Assembly (NCBI GenBank): GCA_017457155.1 | Contig: JAFTHZ010000012.1 | Span: 1 to 57,370, forward strand | From: Ruminococcus sp. | GTDB taxonomy: Bacteria > Bacillota > Clostridia > Oscillospirales > Acutalibacteraceae | Length of the DNA: 57,370 nucleotides | Direction: 5' to 3' | Part shown: positions 16,233 to 24,796 of the stretch, piece by piece | Numbering within the stretch: position 1 is the stretch's first letter | Layout of the letters: each line of letters begins with the position of its first letter | Position numbers and translations under genes: made by a program | Notes under the pieces: model-generated | The model's database searches: none | Seen by the model: only the letters and a program-made list of their open reading frames with translations | Told to the model about the DNA's origin: nothing

Positions 16233-17360
16233 TTACTTTTTCTCTTCTGCAAGCACCTCAGTAATAACAGCAAAGATACGCTCGTTGGCGTCGTCTATAG
16301 CCATAGACTTTGCCCCTGCGGCATACTCTGCAAGGAGTGCTTCGTCAGACAGGAGTCTGTCTATCTCGGCAGTGAGTTTCTCGTCTGTCAGGTCCTTCTC
16401 CTCAATCACCGAGGCTGCCTTGCGCTCTACCAGGGCCATGGCGTTGTGATACTGATGATTCTCCGCTACATTGGGAGAGGGTATCAGCACAGAGGGCTTG
16501 CCCATAATCTGAATCTCACTGAGGGTGATGGCGCCGCAACGGCACACAACAACATCTGCCGCCGCAAGACACACATCCATATTATCAATATATTCTCTGA
16601 TATCAAGGTTACTGCATTTGTCAGGGTCCGCACCCTTCTCTCTCAGAAGATCGGGGAACCACTTGCCGTACTGGCCGTAGGCATGGATATGCTGATATCT
16701 GCCATCCTTGCCGCTTCTGGCAATAACAGAAGCAACGCTTTCGTTTATCTTGCGAGCTCCCATACTGCCACCAAAAGAGAGCACCATAGGTCTGCTGTCA
16801 AGTCCCAGAGTCTGTCTTGCTTTCTCCTTATCTGCAAGGATGATCTGAGGGCGGACAGGGTTGCCTGTCAGCACAAAGTTGCATCCTGAATCCATTCTGC
16901 TGCGGGCTGCATCCATGGCGAGCATAACGCGTTTTGCTTTCTTTGACAGCATCTTTGTGGTAACGCCGGGGTAGGCATTCTGCTCGTGGATAACTGTGGG
17001 GATACCAAGCTTCTGAGCTGCCTGAATAACAGGGCCGCTCACATAACCGCCTGTGCCCACACAGATATCGGGAGAAAACTCCCTTATTATCTTTTTGGCA
17101 GCAGATGAGGCGGACACAGCCTTAAACACAGTACCCACATTCCTGACAATTGCTCTGGGTCTTAAACTGCGCTGAAATCCGCGAATAGAAACAGTCTTAA
17201 TATCAAAGCCTGCGCCGGGTACAAGTCTCTGTTCGAGACCACCCTCGTTGCCTACAAAAAGAATCTGCGCATCAGCACAGTGCTGACGGATGGACTGAGC
17301 TATGGCAATAGCAGGATTGATGTGTCCTGCGGTGCCGCCGCCTGCCAGTAATACTCTCAT
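16233..17360 (-). CDS. murG: Lipid II synthase MurG
   Basis: MurG is the membrane-associated glycosyltransferase that adds GlcNAc to lipid I to make lipid II. The 375-residue GT-B protein begins with the glycine-rich donor-phosphate loop GGGTAGHINPA. It contains GGYVSGP and the HEQN motif in the N-terminal lobe, and the C-terminal lobe has SFGGSMGARKIN and RCGAITLSE, the UDP-GlcNAc site. AAGGAAGG precedes the ATG. It follows ftsW by 32 bases, so they are likely co-transcribed. Confidence 0.97.
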   Translation of the reverse strand: MRVLLAGGGTAGHINPAIAIAQSIRQHCADAQILFVGNEGGLEQRLVPGAGFDIKTVSIRGFQRSLRPRAIVRNVGTVFKAVSASSAAKKIIREFSPDICVGTGGYVSGPVIQAAQKLGIPTVIHEQNAYPGVTTKMLSKKAKRVMLAMDAARSRMDSGCNFVLTGNPVRPQIILADKEKARQTLGLDSRPMVLSFGGSMGARKINESVASVIARSGKDGRYQHIHAYGQYGKWFPDLLREKGADPDKCSNLDIREYIDNMDVCLAAADVVVCRCGAITLSEIQIMGKPSVLIPSPNVAENHQYHNAMALVERKAASVIEEKDLTDEKLTAEIDRLLSDEALLAEYAAGAKSMAIDDANERIFAVITEVLAEEKK

Positions 17361-17392
17361 AATTACCTTCCTTACCTATATATGAACTTGGT

Positions 17393-18658
17393 TTATACTT
17401 TCTCTATTCTGGCTGTACGTGAAATGGAAAGAACGATTCCCATCTGTGCCAGAAGCATTATCAGGGAGCTTCCTCCGTAGCTGAAGAAAGGAAGCGAAAT
17501 ACCCGTATTTGGAAGCCAGTCTGTGATAACCAGAATATTGAGGACTACCTGAAGTCCCACCTGAGCCGTCAGACCGCATCCCAGAAGCTTGCCGAAGGTA
17601 TCTCCTGCACGCTGAGACATAGTGATTCCTCTCCAGATAAGCAGACCGAAGAGAAGCAGGATAAAGCCTGCACCGATAAGACCCAGTTCCTCACAGACGA
17701 TTGCAAATACAAAGTCGTTCTGAGGCTCGGGCAGATACAGATACTTCTGTCTTGACTGACCCAGACCCAGTCCCCACAGACCGCCTGAGCCGATGGCATA
17801 CAGGGAGTTTCGGGTCTGCCAGGTTGTCTGCCACATTTCCTCTGTTGTATATATGAGCGCCTGTCCCCAACCGTCCATACGGGTCATGGCATAACCCAGA
17901 AGTCCTGTGGACAACGCAATCACAAAACATACTCCAACAAATATTCCGATGGCAACAAAATACTTGCCCGGCATACCGCCCAGATAAAGCATAATGAGTG
18001 TCAGCAAGAACACGATTACGATACAGGAGTAGTGAGGCTCCATAATCAACAACACAGCTGTTGAACCAAAGAGGATGATTCCTGGCACTAAGCTGTACTT
18101 GATGTACTTCATCTTGTCATAGTACTTGGTGCCCCAGTACGCCAGAAAGACTATCATACAGAACTTTGTGATCTCTGACGCCTGAATGGTAAAGGGTCCC
18201 ACTCCGATCCAGCGCTGGATACCGGTCTTTGACGGTATGAGAAGAACTACGATCAGAACCGCATAGGAAACAACAATAAGTACCTTGGCAAGCTTGTAGA
18301 AGGTGTGATAGTTTACATAGGAAAGTCCTATCATCAGCGCCACACCCACAACCGCAAAGATAAGCTGACGCTTCAGGTAGTAGTAGCTGTCTCCGTCCTC
18401 TGTATATGCCAGTGGGTAACTTGCAGAGAACATCATTATTATTCCAATGGTGAGAAGCACAAGTATCAGCAGACAGAAGGGCATATCCAGTCCCAGTCCG
18501 ATGGACATAAGATGGAACTTGTTCTTCTTGCGCCTGGTTTTTGCCATGCTTTCTCTTTTTTCAGAGGGAGCCTTTGCACCGCCGCCTGTGGCTGCCTGTG
18601 CGCTGTAACGACGCAGGTATTCCCTGTCAGGTGCATGTAGAGAACTGCCGTGTTTCAT
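17393..18658 (-). CDS. ftsW: SEDS peptidoglycan polymerase FtsW (SpoVE-like)
   Basis: A polytopic SEDS-family membrane protein that polymerises lipid II together with a class B PBP. The 421-residue product has a basic cytoplasmic N-terminal extension of about 50 residues, then about ten hydrophobic helices starting at LDMPFCLLILVLLTIGI. The family markers are FTIQASEITKF and, near the end, NTGISLPFFSYGGSS. GGAGGG lies 5 bases before the ATG. The neighbouring PBP makes a matching pair. Whether it serves vegetative division or spore cortex (SpoVE) cannot be settled by sequence alone. Confidence 0.92.
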   Translation of the reverse strand: MKHGSSLHAPDREYLRRYSAQAATGGGAKAPSEKRESMAKTRRKKNKFHLMSIGLGLDMPFCLLILVLLTIGIIMMFSASYPLAYTEDGDSYYYLKRQLIFAVVGVALMIGLSYVNYHTFYKLAKVLIVVSYAVLIVVLLIPSKTGIQRWIGVGPFTIQASEITKFCMIVFLAYWGTKYYDKMKYIKYSLVPGIILFGSTAVLLIMEPHYSCIVIVFLLTLIMLYLGGMPGKYFVAIGIFVGVCFVIALSTGLLGYAMTRMDGWGQALIYTTEEMWQTTWQTRNSLYAIGSGGLWGLGLGQSRQKYLYLPEPQNDFVFAIVCEELGLIGAGFILLLFGLLIWRGITMSQRAGDTFGKLLGCGLTAQVGLQVVLNILVITDWLPNTGISLPFFSYGGSSLIMLLAQMGIVLSISRTARIEKV

Positions 18659-18706
18659 TATATCCCTCCATTTATGTATGTAGTAAATAATATTAACCGA
18701 ATAATC

Positions 18707-19747
18707 TTAACCTGCAGGTGTAATATGAATAACACCGAAGTATGTGAGCAGAACAGCCAGTATACCTGCCACAGCAGTCACAAGGCTGAATACACAGACT
18801 ATCTTGACCTCAGACCAGCCGCACATCTCAAAGTGGTGATGAATGGGGCTCATCTTGAAGAGTCTCTTGCCCTTTGTAAGCTTGAAGTAGCCAACCTGAA
18901 GAATAACAGAGAACATCTCTGCCAGATAAACAATTCCGATAAGAATTACAAGAACAGGAACATCCAGAGTAAAGAGGACAGCGCAAACTATGCCGCCCAG
19001 GAACAAAGATCCTGTGTCACCCATGAACACCTTTGCGGGATGGAAGTTCCACACCAGAAAGCCAAGACAGCCGCCTGCAAGAGCAGCACTCTCCATCATT
19101 CCGCCCACGTTCTTCAGCATGCTTGACATGAGCATCATGAACACAGCCGCAAAGAATGTGATGGAACCATCCAGACCATCGATACCGTCTGTCAGGTTGG
19201 TGGCATTGACTATTCCCACAATAACAACAGAAGCAATAACATAGAAGAACCAGCCCAGATCCACTGTGCCAACAAAGGGTATGATTGTAGATGTGAGGGA
19301 TGTATCCTTAGCAACATATCTGAGTGCAAGCAGATAGAGAACTGCAACCGCAAACTGAAGCACCAGCTTCTGAGGAGCGGTGAGACCCAGATTGCGCTTT
19401 TTGACAACCTTAATATAGTCATCTATAAAGCCGATGAGTCCGTAGCACACAGCCATAGCAAGACCGATGTACACGCTATAGCTGTCAACAGTTGTTGCGA
19501 AATCCGCAGGCGCTGTCAGGAGTCTGACTGTATAGCACAGTACAACCGAAACAATGATTCCTGCGATAAACATGATTCCTCCCATGGTGGGGGTACCCTG
19601 CTTTTTCTTGTGCCAGTCGGGACCTATCTCCAGAATGGTCTGACCGAACTTCAGCTTATGAAGATAAGGTATAAGAATTTTTCCGAGAAATGCGGATATC
19701 ACAAAGGATATCACCGCTGTTGCTACTGCCCACAAACTGTTTACCAT
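18707..19747 (-). CDS. mraY: Phospho-MurNAc-pentapeptide translocase MraY
   Basis: MraY moves phospho-MurNAc-pentapeptide onto undecaprenyl phosphate, forming lipid I in the membrane. The 346-residue protein has ten-helix hydrophobicity and the family motifs GTPTMGG (near residue 52), FIDDYIKV with the paired aspartates, NATNLTDGIDGLD, and the HHHFE signature near the C-terminus. A GGGTGG ribosome site precedes the ATG. It lies between the Mur-ligase-like fragment and ftsW. Confidence 0.97.
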   Translation of the reverse strand: MVNSLWAVATAVISFVISAFLGKILIPYLHKLKFGQTILEIGPDWHKKKQGTPTMGGIMFIAGIIVSVVLCYTVRLLTAPADFATTVDSYSVYIGLAMAVCYGLIGFIDDYIKVVKKRNLGLTAPQKLVLQFAVAVLYLLALRYVAKDTSLTSTIIPFVGTVDLGWFFYVIASVVIVGIVNATNLTDGIDGLDGSITFFAAVFMMLMSSMLKNVGGMMESAALAGGCLGFLVWNFHPAKVFMGDTGSLFLGGIVCAVLFTLDVPVLVILIGIVYLAEMFSVILQVGYFKLTKGKRLFKMSPIHHHFEMCGWSEVKIVCVFSLVTAVAGILAVLLTYFGVIHITPAG

Positions 19748-19763
19748 AATTAATTTCCACCCT

Positions 19764-20210
19764 TTACTTTAAAAATCCGTTTAATGATGTCAGTATATCA
19801 TCAAGAGCCGCTCCCAGAGCACACATCACCGCTACAGCAATGAGTATCTGATCCATAGAATAGTTACAGGAATAAGGCACATACACTCTGCCCATGGAGC
19901 TTCCGCTGAGAACCTCAAAGCTGCGACAGGTCTCCCTTTGCTGAAGATTCAGGGATGTTACGTCTGCGCTTGTATTATTGCGAGAGAAAGTCACAAGACG
20001 CACAGAAGGATCCACAAGCTGTCTCAGCTCATAATCCGCAACCGCCACATCTGCCTCAGACAGAAGGGTCGATACCCTATCCTTATCTGACAAGGTGAGC
20101 ACCGCCACCCTCTCGGGAATAATCTGAACCCCATCGGCTATCCCTGCAATTATTTCTGATACCTTCTGACCTGTGTCAGAAGAAAGCTTTATCATATTCA
20201 TATCTGTCAT
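19764..20210 (-). CDS. Truncated Mur-ligase-like protein (MurE/MurF central-domain remnant)
   Basis: This 148-residue protein sits exactly where murE and murF lie in most dcw clusters, between the PBP and mraY. Its sequence resembles the end of the Mur-ligase central domain: IPERVAVLTLSDKD (compare GVAVLNADD), VTFSRNNTSADVTSLNL (compare VITFG..N.ADV.A.NI), and MDQILIAVAVMCALGAALDDI (compare NVYNALAAIAVALALG.SLEDI). The ATP-binding GKTT loop, the N-terminal UDP-binding domain and the C-terminal domain are all missing, so ligase activity is not expected. Start: ATG at 20210 with AGGTGAG close by; a TTG 18 bases upstream is also possible. It keeps an intact frame, which suggests some retained role. 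The relationship is inferred by eye. Confidence 0.6.
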   Translation of the reverse strand: MTDMNMIKLSSDTGQKVSEIIAGIADGVQIIPERVAVLTLSDKDRVSTLLSEADVAVADYELRQLVDPSVRLVTFSRNNTSADVTSLNLQQRETCRSFEVLSGSSMGRVYVPYSCNYSMDQILIAVAVMCALGAALDDILTSLNGFLK

Positions 20211-20239
20211 ATACTCACCTACTAACAAGTGAATTCAGG

Positions 20240-22465
20240 TTAGTCGCTGACTCCGCTGCCTGTGAAGGTAACCTTCACAACCGTACCCGGTGACACCATC
20301 GTTCCCGGAGCTATGCTCTGAGAGGATGCCACGCACATTGCGTTGTCCGTCACACCTGTGATGCTTATGTTCAGCTCGCTGTTAGAAGCCAGCCAGTTCA
20401 CGTTCATAATGTCATAACCCGTGAAGTCGGGCACCTCCACCTGAAGGGTTGCGCTCTCCGTATCCGTGTAGAGCACCACGTTGCCTCCCTGCGGAATGGT
20501 GGTTCCTGCGGCAGGCTCCTGATCAAGAACTGTCTCTCCGCCGCCCTTGACGGTTACTGTGTAGCCGTCTTCCTCGGCAGCAGCGGTAGCCTCGGATACT
20601 GTCATGCCCATATATGTTCCTGCGGTTTTGTCAAGAGCCGCAAGCTCGTCTTCTGTATAGTCAGTTGCAACCTGCAGATATGGCATAACCTCAGACATAA
20701 TCTGCGCAAACACAGGAGCCGCAACCTGGCTTCCGTAGTAAGCGTTGCCCTTGGGTGTATCAAAGAACACCAGACACACAACCTCAGGGTCGTTGGCAGG
20801 TGCAAATCCGCAGAAGGATGCAATATAATCCTCTATGCCGTCCTCTGATGCAGGTTTTTTCTCTGATGTACCGGTCTTACCTGCTACTCTGTATCCGGGA
20901 ACATAGCTGTTCTTACCAGAGCCGGAGGTTGAGTTTTCCTCCAGAATATCACAGAGCAGGTCAGCTGTTTCGGTAGAGATAACCTGACGCTTCACCTCAG
21001 TGGAAGTGGTTGAGGTTACGTTTCCGTCGCTGTCCAGTATCTGTGCAACCACGTGGGGCTGAACTATATATCCGCCGTTGGCAATGGCACATACCGCTGT
21101 GGCGACCTGAATAGGTGTAACCGCAAAGTTCTGACCGAAGGAGGCAGTCGCCAGCTCAACAGGACCCATTGAACCATCTGTAGAGAAAAAGATGTCGTCC
21201 GCTTCACCGGGCAGGTCGATACCTGTCTTCTCAGAGAAGCCGAATGCCTGATAATACTGCCAGAACTTTTCCTGCTGCACCAGCTCACCTATCTGCATAA
21301 ATGCAGGGTTACAGGAATTGAGGATTGACTGGCGGAAGTTCTGGGTTCCGTGACCCAGACGCTGATGACAGTGCATCAGCTCTCCTGCCACCTCGTATCC
21401 ACCATCACAGTAGAAGGAGCTGTTCTCATCAACGAGACCCTCCTCAACCGCCATGGCGGCGGTGAACATCTTGAACACAGAACCGGGATAATAGGTATCC
21501 ATAACAGCCTTGTTTCGCCACATTTTGCTCAGGGCAGCACTCTTTGCCTGTGCACGCTCATCCTCAGGCAAGGCATCGATCTGTGCCTGACTCTCAGCGT
21601 CAAGAGTGAAGGGGTCATTCAGGTCATATCCGCCTACGGATGCCATCGCTCTGACAGCACCTGTGTCCACATCCATGATGATACACACACCGCGGTTGAT
21701 AACCTTGTGTTCCTCGATTCCCTGCTGCATGTATTTTTCAACAATAGACTGAATTGTCTCGTCAATGGTAAGCACAAGACTTGAGCCATCCACAGCCTCG
21801 ATGTTCTGGCTGTACTGGAAGGGCAGCGCTGTGCCATGGGCATTGGTTGCAGTAACAAGTCTGCCGGGAGTACCTGTGAGGATGTCGTTGTACTGATACT
21901 CCACACCATCCAGACCCTGATCATCAGAGCCTGTAAATCCGATAACCGAAGATGCCAGATTCTTGTAGGGATAGTATCGCTTGTAGTCATCCAGCAGATA
22001 AACTGCGTTGCCGTTTATTCCATACTGATCGGACAGCTGTTGAGAAAAGGCAAGGACCTCTTCCCTCACATCAGATTCGATCTGTCGTTTGATTTCCACA
22101 TAGTAGCTGGATTGCTGAGCTTTCTCAAAGATAGTCTCTGATTCCATATCCAGTATCTCAGCCAGTCCGTCCGCCACAAGCTGACGGTGCTCGTCAGTTG
22201 TAAGATACACAGGGGCGATTACAACTCTCCATACAGAAGCAGAGGTTGCAAGTACCTTTCCGTTTACATCATATATCGTACCTCTCTGAGCAGAGATGGT
22301 AGTATCAGACAGCTGCTGGTCAACCGCCTTCTGCTGCAGCACATCCGCCTTGAAAATCTGCAGATATCCCAGTCTGCACATGGCAGCTCCGAGTCCCAAC
22401 ACCAACAGCATCGCAAGCAGTCTGTTGGATCTGGATATAAAGGTCTGTTTCACACCTTTTGCCAT
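20240..22465 (-). CDS. Class B penicillin-binding protein with PASTA domains (FtsI/SpoVD-like)
   Basis: This transpeptidase cross-links septal or spore peptidoglycan together with the SEDS protein. In the 741-residue product a membrane anchor (about 17-34) is followed by a dimerisation domain (from about 55) and the transpeptidase domain, with SVFK at 329-332, SCN at 384-386 and KTG at 530-532. Two PASTA repeats (about 617-741) end the protein; PASTA modules are known to bind muropeptides and beta-lactams and mark SpoVD and PBP2x-like proteins. I use ATG 22465 with AAAGGAG 10 bases upstream; GTG at 22471 is the alternative. A terminator-like hairpin upstream separates it from ftsL. Confidence 0.93.
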   Translation of the reverse strand: MAKGVKQTFISRSNRLLAMLLVLGLGAAMCRLGYLQIFKADVLQQKAVDQQLSDTTISAQRGTIYDVNGKVLATSASVWRVVIAPVYLTTDEHRQLVADGLAEILDMESETIFEKAQQSSYYVEIKRQIESDVREEVLAFSQQLSDQYGINGNAVYLLDDYKRYYPYKNLASSVIGFTGSDDQGLDGVEYQYNDILTGTPGRLVTATNAHGTALPFQYSQNIEAVDGSSLVLTIDETIQSIVEKYMQQGIEEHKVINRGVCIIMDVDTGAVRAMASVGGYDLNDPFTLDAESQAQIDALPEDERAQAKSAALSKMWRNKAVMDTYYPGSVFKMFTAAMAVEEGLVDENSSFYCDGGYEVAGELMHCHQRLGHGTQNFRQSILNSCNPAFMQIGELVQQEKFWQYYQAFGFSEKTGIDLPGEADDIFFSTDGSMGPVELATASFGQNFAVTPIQVATAVCAIANGGYIVQPHVVAQILDSDGNVTSTTSTEVKRQVISTETADLLCDILEENSTSGSGKNSYVPGYRVAGKTGTSEKKPASEDGIEDYIASFCGFAPANDPEVVCLVFFDTPKGNAYYGSQVAAPVFAQIMSEVMPYLQVATDYTEDELAALDKTAGTYMGMTVSEATAAAEEDGYTVTVKGGGETVLDQEPAAGTTIPQGGNVVLYTDTESATLQVEVPDFTGYDIMNVNWLASNSELNISITGVTDNAMCVASSQSIAPGTMVSPGTVVKVTFTGSGVSD

Positions 22466-22532
22466 GGGCACTCAGCTCCTTTCCCTAGTCATATTGACAC
22501 AAAATACCATTTTTCGTTAGTCCCTTACAATA

Positions 22533-22564
22533 GCAGAAAAAGAGTCAAGACATAATCTTAACTC
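22533..22564 (-). terminator. Terminator-like hairpin between ftsL and the PBP gene
   Basis: On the minus strand GAGTTAAGA pairs with TCTTGACTC (one G-U pair) around a 5-base loop and is followed at once by TTTTTC. It lies about 40 bases after the ftsL stop and 70 bases before the PBP start. Confidence 0.6.
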
Positions 22565-22603
22565 TTGTTCTCACATAACATAACTATTATCCCTCAGGAT
22601 ATG

Positions 22604-23134
22604 TTATGACCAAAGCGAATCAAAGAAATTTCCCACAACAGTGAAGATGCTCTCGCTACTCTGCGTGTAAACCTCTGCTTTGTCACCATGTGAAAGGGTG
22701 ATATATTCCTTCTGTTGATTGGTAGCCTTCTGCATACCCAGTTCTGTGCGGGCGTACTCCTCCACCACAGCGGTGGACAGGGAGGCCTCTACCTTCGCCT
22801 GCATTTGAGTGTACTCGCTGACCCTGTGAGACAAGGTTGTCTCTGCGGCGTTTATCTGCTGATTAAGCTCTGCAAGCCGTACCTGACCGTGAATCATAAC
22901 TCCAACGATCAGTACGATTACAGCCGCCATCATAAATCCCCACACCAGACCTGCCACATTGTGCTTTCTGCGGCTGGCTTTGTCAAACTCCATCTGGTGG
23001 AGAAGAACTATATTATTCTCAGGTTTTTTCTTTCTTGCTCTTGCAGGAGCAGGCTTAGGCGCCGAGGTACCCTCTGTCTCAAACAAGCTCAGATCGTATC
23101 CTCTGTCGCTGTACTTATAAGCACTGTAAGCCAT
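22604..23134 (-). CDS. ftsL: FtsL-like division protein
   Basis: FtsL forms the FtsQLB-type complex that activates septal synthesis. The 176-residue protein has a cytoplasmic N-terminus of about 60 residues, one membrane helix (WGFMMAAVIVLIVGVMI, about 65-83) and an outward coiled coil (about 86-140; LAELNQQINAAETTLSHRV) ending in the ELGMQKATNQQKEYI pattern typical of FtsL/DivIC. AAGGGG precedes the ATG. FtsL is poorly conserved; identification rests on topology and its place between rsmH and the PBP. Confidence 0.85.
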   Translation of the reverse strand: MAYSAYKYSDRGYDLSLFETEGTSAPKPAPARARKKKPENNIVLLHQMEFDKASRRKHNVAGLVWGFMMAAVIVLIVGVMIHGQVRLAELNQQINAAETTLSHRVSEYTQMQAKVEASLSTAVVEEYARTELGMQKATNQQKEYITLSHGDKAEVYTQSSESIFTVVGNFFDSLWS

Positions 23135-23166
23135 TGTTTATATCCCCTTCATATTCAGATGCTGAT

Positions 23167-24090
23167 TCACAGCTTTTCACATACCCTCAGCTTTGCGCTT
23201 CGGCTGCGCTGGTTTTCCTCCAGCTCCTGCTCGGTTGCGGTCACAGGTTTGCGTGTGATGACCTTTGCCCGAGGAGTCTTTCCACAGACACAAACAGGAA
23301 AGTCAGGGGGGCAGGTACATCCTGTTGCCCAGCCGAGCATTCTCTGCTTTGTGATTCTGTCCTCGATAGAGTGGAAGGTGATGACCGCCAGCCTGCCGCC
23401 GGGTCTCAGAAGCTCAAAGGCGGAGTCAAGCCCACGCTCAAGCTCAGAAAACTCATCATTGACGGCGATGCGTATCGCCTGGAAAGTCTGTCGAGCAGGA
23501 TGTCCCTCACGACGCACCCTCTGAGGTACAGAGCTTTTAATTATCTCTGCAAGCTCCAAAGTTGTCTCTATCTCTTTAGTTTCTCTGTATTTTATAATAT
23601 TGCGAGCGATGGAGGATGCGAACTTCTCCTCGCCGTAGGTTCCGATTATCCGTGCAAGCTCGCTGTAGGGCAGGTTATTGACAAGATCTCTTGCACTGGT
23701 GCCTTCCTGGCTCATTCTCATATCAAGAGGTGCGTCCTCGTGGAAAGAGAAACCTCTCTGTGCTGTGTCCAGCTGGTGTGAGGAGACTCCTATATCAAGG
23801 AGCACTCCGTCAACCTGTGTGACGCCATAAGCTCTCAGCAGCTCTGTCATATCACCGAAGCGGCCCTTCACTATCACCGAGCAAGGTTCATCCTTGAACC
23901 TCTCTGTCACCGCCCTGATGGCATCGGGGTCGCGGTCTATGGAGTAGAGTTTTCCACTCTCAAGTCTTCTGAGAATCTGAGAGGAATGTCCCCCGCCTCC
24001 TGCTGTGCCGTCAACATAGACTCCGTCGGGTCTGATGTTGAGACCCTCGATAGTCTCGTTCAGCAGAACGGGCAAATGCGCAAAACTCAT
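23167..24090 (-). CDS. rsmH: 16S rRNA m4C1402 methyltransferase RsmH (MraW)
   Basis: RsmH methylates N4 of C1402 in 16S rRNA. The 307-residue product has HLPVLLNE at its start, the SAM motif DGTAGGGGHSSQIL, the DIGVSSHQLD motif, RGFSF and the C-terminal HSIEDRITK. The start at ATG 24090 is 2 bases past the mraZ stop, with GAGG inside the end of mraZ as ribosome site; a GTG 6 bases earlier overlaps the mraZ stop. Coupled translation with mraZ is likely. Confidence 0.97.
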   Translation of the reverse strand: MSFAHLPVLLNETIEGLNIRPDGVYVDGTAGGGGHSSQILRRLESGKLYSIDRDPDAIRAVTERFKDEPCSVIVKGRFGDMTELLRAYGVTQVDGVLLDIGVSSHQLDTAQRGFSFHEDAPLDMRMSQEGTSARDLVNNLPYSELARIIGTYGEEKFASSIARNIIKYRETKEIETTLELAEIIKSSVPQRVRREGHPARQTFQAIRIAVNDEFSELERGLDSAFELLRPGGRLAVITFHSIEDRITKQRMLGWATGCTCPPDFPVCVCGKTPRAKVITRKPVTATEQELEENQRSRSAKLRVCEKL

Positions 24091-24092
24091 GA

Positions 24093-24521
24093 TCACAGCC
24101 TCAGCAGCTCAAGAGCATCCGCGAAGGACTCCTGCATCTGCTTGTTCATGAACTTGTCGTAGGTCTCCTTGTCCCAGACCTCAACTCGTGTATCCATACC
24201 CAGAACCACCAGTTCCTTGGAGAGTCCTGCGAAATCTCTCAGCGCCTGAGGAATCTGGACTCTGCCCTGAGAGTTGGGAGATACCTCTGTGGCAGGAGAG
24301 ATAAGCACATACTGAAGCTGGAGCGCTTTGTCCGCAGGAAGCTCACGTATCTGTGTGCGGAGTCGGTCAAACTGCTCACAGGAAAGGATCTGGATACATC
24401 TGTAATCTTTATTGAAACCGCTGGTCACGAAGAAACTCTCGCCCAGCTCATCACGGAACTTCTGAGGCAAAACTACTCTGCCCTTAGTATCCAGGCTCTG
24501 AAACAACATTCCCGTAAACAT
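24093..24521 (-). CDS. mraZ: Transcriptional regulator MraZ
   Basis: MraZ is a ring-forming DNA-binding protein of the AbrB/SpoVT fold that controls its own dcw operon. The 142-residue product carries two such domains: the first holds DTKGRVVLPQKFRDEL (about residues 11-26) and the second SQGRVQIPQALRDFA (about 84-98). GGAGGTG is 5 bases before the ATG. It is the first gene of the cluster, with a promoter at 24600-24628. I looked for the tandem TGGGN repeats bound by MraZ elsewhere but found no clear set in the 80-base leader. Confidence 0.97.
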   Translation of the reverse strand: MFTGMLFQSLDTKGRVVLPQKFRDELGESFFVTSGFNKDYRCIQILSCEQFDRLRTQIRELPADKALQLQYVLISPATEVSPNSQGRVQIPQALRDFAGLSKELVVLGMDTRVEVWDKETYDKFMNKQMQESFADALELLRL

Positions 24522-24599
24522 TTTGCCACCTCCGTTCCTTTTTGCTCAATTCATGTGCAATCCGTGCTACTTTTGTACACTAAATGACACTGTATGTAC

Positions 24600-24628
24600 A
24601 TTATACCTTATGGGTATCAAAAATGCAA
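24600..24628 (-). promoter_or_regulatory. Promoter of the mraZ-led dcw operon
   Basis: The minus strand has a perfect TATAAT (24600-24605) 17 bases from TTGCAT (24623-24628). The -35 box is weak, as expected for a regulated promoter. The leader to mraZ is about 75 bases. Confidence 0.6.
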
Positions 24629-24684
24629 GACAAATATTACGACTTTTTTACCAATAATGCGACCTGATTATGTTGCACAATAGA

Positions 24685-24726
24685 CAAAAAAAGAGGCGTA
24701 ACCGTAGCAAAACTACGATTACGCCT
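24685..24726 (-). terminator. Terminator of the uvrC-rsmD-coaD operon
   Basis: AGGCGTAA-c-CGTAG and CTACG-a-TTACGCCT form a 13-pair stem with one mismatch. On the minus strand it is followed by TCTTTTTTTG. It lies about 70 bases after the coiled-coil gene. Confidence 0.85.
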
Positions 24727-24796
24727 ATGTTTTAAGAATGTTTGTTCGATTTTCTGTTCTCTCCGAAGAAGATTACAACGCCGTAACTTTTTGTGA

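Noticed and set aside
19770-19860. Apparent membrane helix at the end of the Mur-ligase-like fragment
   Set aside because: The hydrophobic stretch matches the helix near the end of the Mur-ligase central domain (AAIAVALALG pattern), so a buried helix in a soluble fold is more likely.
24541-24599. MraZ-binding repeats in the mraZ leader
   Set aside because: I looked for several regularly spaced TGGGN-type boxes and did not find a convincing set.
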